Shown in pieces: positions 56,667 to 64,000 of a stretch of 64,000 bases of DNA. Source of the DNA: Thermothielavioides terrestris NRRL 8126 (lineage: Eukaryota > Ascomycota > Sordariomycetes > Sordariales > Chaetomiaceae); NCBI RefSeq assembly GCF_000226115.1, contig NC_016459.1:1-64000 (forward strand), written 5' to 3'. Under the pieces are notes generated by a model. It was given only the letters and a program-made list of their open reading frames with translations. It was not told the DNA's origin and made no database searches. Both the position numbers and the translations under genes were made by a program. The stretch's first letter is position 1. Every line of letters begins with the position of its first letter.

Positions 56667-58738
56667 AGTTTCGCTGTTTCCGTAGATAGATCCAATGCCC
56701 CGTCAGCAGTGATGTTTGAAACAAGCCACCATCTCGCATTTCTCAGCCCCACGTGGGAGATACACGTACACTAGATAGCATGCGACAAACAACAACGACA
56801 TTCGCCACGTCGGGTAATCGGAAGAAGCGGAAGAAAACAGTGGTTAGTGTGTATAGACGCTGCAACATGCAGGCTGCAGCCCATCGGAGGAGTGCATCCT
56901 TCCTCTCAAAGCACAGCCGCTGTCAGCGTGAGCATTTGCTGTCACCGCGGCGAACAAATGGCGTGATTGGGCCGCGCTTGCTTAAGCCAAGAGAGTAAGC
57001 ACATGCGCCCCGGAGATAGAGTCAGGCCCGGACCAGCAGTCGTCACACTATCACTGGTGAAAGCGTTCAGCGGTGTGCGTAGGTGTGAGAAACGCAATTC
57101 GTGTAAAGCACGTCAGCGTCCGACCAGCAACCAGGGGCTGAAATCTCACCCGAGAGCAATGCCCGTGTCGAGATCAAGGCTCATTGCTCATCCGCCATTC
57201 CACGAATTGGTGAAAGTTACCTAACTTGGTGTAGTGTACCGCTTCGCCTTTATCTCGCTTCGTTTTTTCTGGACGGATCGGCCCGTGGGGCTCAACCCCT
57301 GGAAGAGTGTGCATAGTGTACATTACACTACACTAGTGTAGTCAGTTAAAGGCCCCGGCAGTTTTTCTGTGGATCCTACTCCGCGGACATAAGGATCAGT
57401 GGATTCCGGAGGGAACGGAGGTAGTGCCAGCCGTATGTGCAAACAACATATCCGTAAGGTAAAGTCCGCGGCGGTTCACCAGTTCACCAGCCAGCCGGGC
57501 CCTTCTCCGCGGATGCCCCCCTCAGGCCCGTGGTTGACCGGAACTGAAGAGCCGTACCCCGACCAGTAACCTGAACCGGGGAACCTCTGGGGTGCGAGCC
57601 AAGAGTTGGTCGCATTTTCGTTATCTCGGCTAACATTAGACTGCTGTGTTACAACGCTGACCGTGAGACAAACCTGCGCAGTGAGAGGCTAACCCTGCGG
57701 CTGGCAATGAGCCCCAAGCGAAGTGCTGACCGAGAGGGGCCGCTAGGGGCTGCGGCCCAAGTTGTTGTGTATCGGAGCGATCCATCCATGCATGCATACG
57801 ATCGGTTCGCCGCATATACGGATCGCTCGCTAGTGCACTTTTTGTCCGCCGCCTTGCCATACCCACGCAGCGCCTCGCCATCCCCCCACACCCATCACGG
57901 AATGGACGCACACCACGGGGGCCACGCAGTTCATCATCAGTTGCAATGCCCGGCCTCCGCCTCGCAGCCTATGGTCGGCCTGCTCGTTTTTCCCGTGCGT
58001 ATCTCATACGCCCCTCATGTCGGCGGCTCGTGTTTCAAGGGTCTTCTTGGTGTTGACTTGGCGCCTACTGTACCGTACATAAGGGCGCACGCCTTTGGTC
58101 CGTTGACCCGCCCCAGCTGGCGAGTGAGATAATATGTACGAGGCCCCTTGTCGGTGGAGTCAGGTAGAATCTTGGCTGCCACCTCCGACCATCCCACTAC
58201 GGGGAAGCTGGGTAGGTGCTCCGATCTCCCCGAGATCGCCTATGGAACAACACAGCCCGGCTGTCAACCTCCTCAGGTCAAAGGCTGTTCCGAGTCCTGG
58301 CAGTGGGCGGGGCTGTGCTGCCCGGGCCGCACCTGTACATACGGCGCAGATAACGTCCAGGTTATAGTTCTGCTCACACACTAGTGAGCGGAGTATGCTA
58401 CGTCCCATGTTTGTCAGCCTGGGGCTTGTATTGTCGAGCGGGGTGGGGGAAAACGCTGACCAAACATGCTAGGACCAGGCTGATTATCCGCTTGGCGGTT
58501 TCGGACACAATGTTACACCTCCAGTCGGGCAGCGCGTGTACTGAGTTTGTGCCACGCCGCGGCGTCAGAGCAGAAGCTGAAGCAGGCTCGCGGCGTGGAT
58601 GCCGAAGCTTCCTTGGGTGGGTGGCCCATGCTCTTTGCGATGATCATATCTGCATTTATATGAATAGCAGCTACCTTGTTCCACACGAGAGGTAAGGTAG
58701 GTAGGGTGAACATGAACCAGCGTCACTGTCAATGTCAC
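56667..58738. other. intergenic, likely cluster edge
   Basis: About 2.1 kb without a recognisable gene. A frame of 141 codons at 57707-58132 has no domain and an irregular composition. A perfect 16-bp palindrome centred on CTAG lies at 57327-57342 within a TGTAGTG-rich segment. Confidence 0.5.
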
Positions 58739-60376
58739 CATGAGTCGCACACGCAGAAGCTGGACCGCACGCGAGGACGCGCTGCTTCGGGATCTTGTGC
58801 AGAAAGGTACGTGTGGGATAATCCGCCCGGGTCGCCCCTGAGCGGCCGCGCGAGGAGCCTGGAGCCTTTCTCGAGTGTTTGGACTTTGAAACAAATAACT
58901 GACCCGTCCGGACCTGCCGTCGACTGTGTCTTGAAGAGCTGGACAACCAACGCCCGCTGCTCTGGCGCGAACTCGCCAAGCACATTCCCGGCCGGTCGAA
59001 CAAGGACTGCCGCAAGCGGTGGTGGAACAGCCTGGTCGGCGGGACGGCAAAGGGCGCATGGAGCCCCGAAGAGGACAGGAAGCTCGTCGAGGCCGTTGGC
59101 AAATACGGCACGAACTGGTCGCGCGTCGCGGCGGCCGTCGGCACGAGGTCCGGTAAGTTGGACGTTTGCCAAGCCGCGCGCAGAGCCTCTCCGCCCCCGA
59201 GGCGTTTTAAGCTTAAGTCTCTTAGTAACAACCGTGGGATCGGTTGGTGCGGGGAGAACTGCGCAGGGCTGAAGGAAGGCTGACCCCACACGGCAAACCA
59301 GGAGATCAGTGCTCGAGTCATTGGCGCCAAGTCCTGAACCCTAACATCAACTACTGCGACTGGACCAAGGAAGAGGTGTGAAGCGACCGTCCCTGCCGTC
59401 CATCTCGTAAGCGCTGGCTGCTCACACGATCTCGCAGGATGACCGCCTCTTAGAAGCAGTCCGCATCTGCGGGACCAACTGGAGCAACATAGCCTCCTTC
59501 CACGTGCCACAGCGGACCACGCTGGCGCTGAAAAACCGCTACTGGAAACTGCGCTCGCAGAGCCAGCAACGGTCCGAGGCCCAGACCGGAGCCACGTCGC
59601 CGCGGCCAGCGCCTTCTCCGGGCGAGAAGAGCCGGAGCACCCCAGCCCTGCCGTCGCCCGCAGGCGAGGAGACGGACGAGGATGATGGAGACGATGACGA
59701 CGATGACGATGAGGACGACGACGACCAGAACAACGGGGACGGCGAAGCTGAGGCCCGAAACGCCAACGTGTACATGGACATGGACGTAGTAGATTGGGGC
59801 CTGGATGGCAACTGGTTGGCCACAAAGCCATCATCATCATCAGAAGAACAGCAGCAAAGGCCGCCCGACGCTTGGCCGCCATACCAAGAGCCAATGCCCA
59901 AGACCAAATCTTCAGGGTCCTCTAGCTACGCAACGCCGGCCACCGACCAGTGGATGGGGGACCTAATCGACCCAGCGCTGAAAGGAGGAACCACCGCCGG
60001 TCCAGAGCCCCCCGGCGGCTCATTTCTCACACACCCCGCAAGCGGCGATCAAGCTGCCAACAACCTGCCCTTTGCCATGGATTTGAATCTCGAAGCAAGT
60101 CCGGGAGCGCCGTCTCCAGCGGGCGGCATGGCCGCGCTTTCACCGATGGACACGATGACAGCAACAACCACGCCGCCCTCGTCCTTCTTGCCCCAGGCGG
60201 GCATGTGGGAGCCAAGGGAAACGCCACAGGCGGCGGCGGCAGCAGCGGCAGCGACCCAGGGCTCGTTGCACCGCGTTTCTTTCACCCTCTCCTGTACAAC
60301 GAGCCAGTTGAGCAACATCATGTCGGTACTTGCCAGCACGGGTTTGGGCGTGCAAATCAAAATCGAGACCCACTAG
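58739..60376 (+). CDS. three-repeat Myb/SANT DNA-binding protein
   Basis: Four exons: 58739-58805, 58937-59152, 59302-59375, 59438-60376; 431 residues. Three consecutive Myb repeats lie in the first ~150 residues: SWTAREDALL with the CRKRWWN end, AWSPEEDRKLVEAV with CSSHWRQV, and DWTKEEDDRLLEAV with LKNRYWKL. Spaced Trp residues and the intron positions inside the repeats agree with fungal Myb proteins. After residue 170 comes a Ser/Pro segment, a run of about 20 acidic residues, and a low-complexity Gly/Pro/Ala region that may activate transcription. It is likely a nuclear regulator. Such Myb-like genes are common outside clusters, and whether it controls this one is unknown. Confidence 0.88.
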
Positions 60377-60720
60377 TTCTGCTGCAGTGTCAATTTTGTT
60401 TCTGTTGTCGAATGACAGCGGAGAAGTGTGGGGTGGTTTGGTAGAAGATAGGTAGATTCACCGTGTGTTTTGAGTTACAATGAAGAAATTGAAAACCTAC
60501 AGGGCGGTGTGTATCCATCCCCGTATTGTTGTTGTGGTGTCTATTCCTGTTGGCTATGCCTGGGCAATATGGCCTGTAGCATTTCATGCCGCAGTTCAGG
60601 CATCTTCAAAGAACAATAACTGACGGATTGTTTTCAAGCTTCTTATGCCGCACATCCACATCCGTGTCTGCACTGGGCTTTCGTGAGGGTCGTCGCAGCG
60701 ACACTTTGCAACATGCAAAA
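60377..60720. other. intergenic, convergent spacer
   Basis: A 344-bp spacer between the convergent Myb and Zn2Cys6 genes; nothing is seen in it. Confidence 0.5.
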
Positions 60721-63161
60721 TCAATAAGCAGGACTAGGCTCCATGCCAGCCTCTCCAATGAAAGCGTCCCACGACATCTGGGCTTGCCCGTCAGCATTCT
60801 TCGATGACGTACATGAGGCAGCAGAGAAGAAGAGGAAGAGGCCTCACCCAATCAAAGTCCACGTTTGATAGCTCCTTTCCGAAATCAAAGATGCCGTTCG
60901 ACATATTCAACCATGCGGGTACCGCCGCCTCTCCTTCCGAGAGCGGCACGGGCTGGAACGACATCGCCTGAGCCGAGGATTGGGCGTTGGGGTCGTCCGG
61001 CCGGAAGCCCGAGAGCAGGCGAGCCAAGAAGCGGTGGATCCTCGCGGCCTCGGTATGGCCTGCGCTGGCGGCCTTGGCCCAAGAGGCACAGCACTCCTCC
61101 AGGGCTTGCAGGAGCACGCCGCTGGCGGGCGAGGCGTTGGGGTCGGGGACTTTCTGGCGCAGCCCCAGCTCGAGGAACAAGACCATTGCGCCGAGGGTGA
61201 AAATCTGCCGGACTTGAGACGTTTTGTAAAAGGGATGGGCCAGGCGCTGCTGCAGGGAGAGGATGTCCAGCGCCGCCGAGACGCACCGGTCCCGGGAGAA
61301 GCAGTAGCGGGCGTCGACCCGTGACTTGGTCAGCGACCGGCGGTGGAGGATGCAGGAGCCCTTGAGGAAGTTGACGAGCAGGGACAGGTTCGAAAAGTCG
61401 GCCATGGTGCACACCGCGCCGCCGTCATCCAGCGCCGAGACCTTCATCTGGGGCGGGAAGTTGTGATAGGTGCTCTGGAGGATGTGGTCGATCTCGACGA
61501 GGCTCTCATACGAGCCCGGGCCCCAGTTGTAGTCGGCGACGCGGCCGAGGGCTTGCGTCAGGCGGCTCTTGACGATCTGGTACGTGACCGGGGTTGGTTC
61601 GCTGAGGGGTCGCGATGGCGGAAGCTCAGTCATGTCCTCGGTCAATTCCCAGTCGTGTAGGTTTCGCGGCTCGGCCGTGTCCGAGTATCGCACCGGCGTC
61701 ATGTACGGGAACCCGCCGTTGAAGGAGAAAATCTCGTCCATGCTGATGACCGAGTACCAGATGCGCCTCCGGTATTCCGCCTGGAGAACGGGGATGGCGG
61801 GCGACGGCTCGCGATGGTAGCCCATGTTGATCGCTGTTCGGACGATGACGCCAGCCACTATTGTGTTGTTGTGTTAACTCATCCACACTGTTAACCCAGG
61901 TGGGAGGGTGGGAGGCGCCGAGTCTTACTGATCCAGAGCCCTCGCTGGTTGTCGTCCCTGCGGTGGCCCTCAGCAACGGCATTGAGGCGCAGGGTTTCGA
62001 CCGTGTAGGGCAGGCACTTGGCTATGTCGCCGCTCTGGAGGCATTGGGCTGCTCGCTTGCGATAGAGCTGGAGGAGCGCTTCGGACTTGCCCTCGTATTC
62101 CGGGGGCTCGCCGTACTCGCGGTAGGCGAGCATGCTTATGCCGAGCACGGAAAAGAGCAGGCCCAGCCAAATAAAGCTTACCCGCGACAGGTCTTTCCAG
62201 TTCTCATTGTACTAAGACACAGTAAGCTGGTGGGGAGCATCAGCAAGGTAGTAGGAGGGGCACTAACCTCGCGCATGAAGGTGGGCTGGTGCAAAATGGC
62301 TTTGCAAGAAATGCGTCAGTCCGAGTTCCTGACGTGTTCAAGACGTGTTCAAGGCGGCGGAAGCACTCACGAGGAACGCCGAGAGGAGAGGCCTGCTGGG
62401 TGAGGGAGAAGAAGTGAGAGACAAGTGCATCTACCTGGGGCTTTGGAGGCAGATCGGAAATGAGGCGTTCGATCGGCTTTGGCTGGGTGAAAAGCAGGCT
62501 CGGACCGTCGACAGTATTGGAGATGGCAGGGACATAGCCGCTGTCGATGACATGGTCCTTAAGCCCATTGATCTGTTGGTCCATAGCGGAGGTCAGAGAC
62601 CAACAACAGGCAGTGGCGGAAAAAAAGAACAGAAGAACTGGACAAAGATAGCAGGAATGGTCTGTCTACCTCTTCGAGGATGGCGTACAAGGCATCGCCT
62701 CCGTGGTAGACGGAATGACCATCGCGGTCCAAGACGGTGCGACCGTCCCCACCGGCTTCGGCCACCAGCCGAGCGCTCTCGGGTGTGTTGGGGCCGTTGG
62801 ACGATTTGGGGGACGGGATGTTGGGGCTGTGGCTCTCAATCAGACGCTTGACCAAGGCCTCAAGGTCGTTGATGCGCTGGCGCAGACTGCCGTCGCTGCT
62901 GGGGGCCGGGCGCGTGGTCGAGACCGCAGCGCCGGCAGCGGCAGTAGCCGCAGCAGCAGCAGCGGCAGCGGAGCCGGACTCGTTCTTGGGGGCAACTCCG
63001 CGGAATTTGCAGGCCACGGCAGCGGCTGCCGGCTCGTCGCGCGCGCTGCAGTTCTGGCACGGCCACTCGCGATTACATTTCAGCTTCCTTGCGCGGCAAG
63101 GATCGCACGACAGTGGCACACGCGCTCGCCGGCTCCTGTGTTGCGACTGCATGGCCTGCAT
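60721..63161 (-). CDS. Zn2Cys6 transcription factor
   Basis: Six exons: 63161-62670, 62572-62371, 62299-62268, 62211-61929, 61857-60848, 60777-60721; 691 residues. The zinc cluster CDPCRARKLKC with the following CQNC lies near residues 18-40, and the last Cys comes after an Ala-rich insertion. An Ala-rich stretch and a short coiled-coil (RQRINDLEALVKRLIE) for dimerisation follow. The fungal transcription factor middle domain contains ILHQPTFMRE, LWIMAGVIVRTAINMGYHRE and RRRIWYSV. The last exon encodes MSWDAFIG, joining FDW to give the conserved C-terminal pattern; reading through that intron would instead end in a Leu/Cys-rich tail. Start at 63161 is the first ATG before the zinc finger. It may regulate the adjacent short-chain dehydrogenase or the cluster; not decidable here. 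Confidence 0.9.
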
Positions 63162-63691
63162 GTCCGCGGTGTTGAAAAGCGCGGCGTGGAGCTTGGGTTG
63201 AACGTCGACTGCGACCGTCAGCGAGGAGGTTGCCGAACTGACTGACTGGATCAATGCAGAGTGATAGGTTCCAGCTGGAGTGGACACGGTGCGTCTGACA
63301 TTCCCGTCGGCAAGCGGCCTGACCCCGAGTGCGGCGGCACGAGCGGCGGCCTGCAGCCAACGGGATCCCGGCACGCCCCCCTTTCTTTGAGTCCTCCCGG
63401 CTCTTATGTCATCATGTCCGCGGAGATTGGCGGCCTTTGTCTCACAACACCACGCAGCTCACCGTCGTGTAAATACCACGCGCCTTCTGCTCGCTACATA
63501 ATGTCTGGTTTGCTCTGCTTCATCATGCTGTTGCGGCAGGTTGCCAAGCTACACCAACTTTACTACCCATTTGTCCGTCGATTCATTCCTACGTGACACA
63601 GTATGTGTGCCCACCCAACTTGCCCCTGTCAACCAGCCCTTGACCAGACTGGATGGGGAAGGGCGTCCCTCGCTAACTCGCCCTTGCAGTC
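63162..63691. promoter_or_regulatory. divergent promoter Zn2Cys6 factor / short-chain dehydrogenase
   Basis: A 530-bp spacer. CTTGCAG directly before the downstream ATG could be the acceptor of a 5'UTR intron. Confidence 0.45.
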
Positions 63692-64000
63692 ATGCCTCCC
63701 GCCGGGAGCTTCCTCTATGGCCAGCTGTTCGCCAAAATCCCCGTGCCCACGGCGTCCTTCGCGTCCAAGACAATTGTCATCACGGGCGGCAGCGGCGTTC
63801 TGGCCAGGGAGACGACCAAGCACCTTATTCGTCTCGGTGCGCCGCGGGTGATCCTTGGCGTGCGGAACTTGGAGAAGGGCAGGCTGGCCAAAAAGGAGAT
63901 CGAGACCGCCACCCGGTGCAAGTCCGACATCATCCAGCTCTGGGATCTCGACATTGAGTCGCCGGCATCCATCAAAAGTTTCGTCGAGAAGGTGAACACG
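63692..64000 (+). CDS. short-chain dehydrogenase/reductase, 5' part only
   Basis: The first 103 codons of a gene cut by the window end. KTIVITGGSGVLARETTKHLIRLGA is a Rossmann strand-loop-helix; the glycine motif reads TGGSGVLA, with Ala replacing the last Gly of TGxxxGxG. A WDLDIES segment corresponds to the usual conserved Asp that positions adenine. The N-terminal extension LYGQLFAKIPVP is typical of fungal retinol dehydrogenase-like members. NAD(P)-dependent oxidoreductase activity is expected. The catalytic Tyr-x3-Lys lies beyond the window, so activity and cluster membership cannot be judged. Confidence 0.8.
   Translation, partial: MPPAGSFLYGQLFAKIPVPTASFASKTIVITGGSGVLARETTKHLIRLGAPRVILGVRNLEKGRLAKKEIETATRCKSDIIQLWDLDIESPASIKSFVEKVNT

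Noticed and set aside
57707..58132. Possible 141-residue protein in the 2-kb gap
   Set aside because: No domain, no signal or membrane segment, and no codon pattern to support it.
1..64000. tRNA, rRNA, CRISPR arrays, intact transposons
   Set aside because: None seen: no cloverleaf-like conserved boxes, no regularly spaced direct repeats with spacers, and no transposase or reverse transcriptase motifs in any open frame.

Overview
The window is a chromosome end from a filamentous ascomycete. It opens with 27 perfect CCCTAA units, followed by about 1.9 kb of AT-rich sequence in which CpA/TpG dinucleotides look scarce, as expected after repeat-induced point mutation (RIP). Genes are GC-rich with short GT-AG introns of about 50-185 bp. 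The gene families are those of Pezizomycotina secondary metabolism. A sordariomycete, perhaps Chaetomiaceae, is my guess; nothing in the window fixes the species.

Layout: 1-182 telomere; 183-2520 RIP-like subtelomere ending in a 43-bp tandem repeat; 2833-3426 a small secreted NTF2-like protein. From 4361 to 56666 lies one large biosynthetic gene cluster: NR-PKS1 (-), P450-1 (+), NmrA-like reductase (-), aldehyde dehydrogenase (+), FSH-type serine hydrolase (-), bZIP regulator (+), monocarboxylate-type MFS (+), O-methyltransferase (-), FAD oxidoreductase (+), sugar-type MFS (+), highly reducing PKS (-), GMC oxidoreductase (+), NR-PKS2 (-), P450-2 (+) and a metallo-beta-lactamase-fold hydrolase (+). 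After a 2-kb gap come a three-repeat Myb protein, a Zn2Cys6 regulator and the start of a short-chain dehydrogenase cut by the window end; these three may lie outside the cluster.

How the genes may work together (inference): the HR-PKS makes a reduced acyl chain that the SAT domain of NR-PKS1 could accept. NR-PKS1 extends, cyclises and C-methylates, then releases an aromatic aldehyde through its reductase domain. The FSH hydrolase and aldehyde dehydrogenase recall the citrinin/azaphilone type of pathway. Two paralogous P450s, an O-methyltransferase and two flavoenzymes that appear to enter the secretory pathway could tailor the product, and two transporters may move it.

The unusual part is NR-PKS2. 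It has no SAT domain, and its acyltransferase region has Gly in place of the nucleophilic Ser, has lost about 70 residues, and lacks the catalytic His motif. Its KS, PT, ACP, C-methyltransferase and C-terminal hydrolase domains look intact. It and P450-2 form a second head-to-head NR-PKS/P450 pair about 40 kb from the first. The cluster may therefore contain an NR-PKS that can neither choose a starter nor load malonyl by itself and depends on a partner. All gene models are hand-spliced from the sequence; each sums to a multiple of three and preserves family motifs across the junctions.
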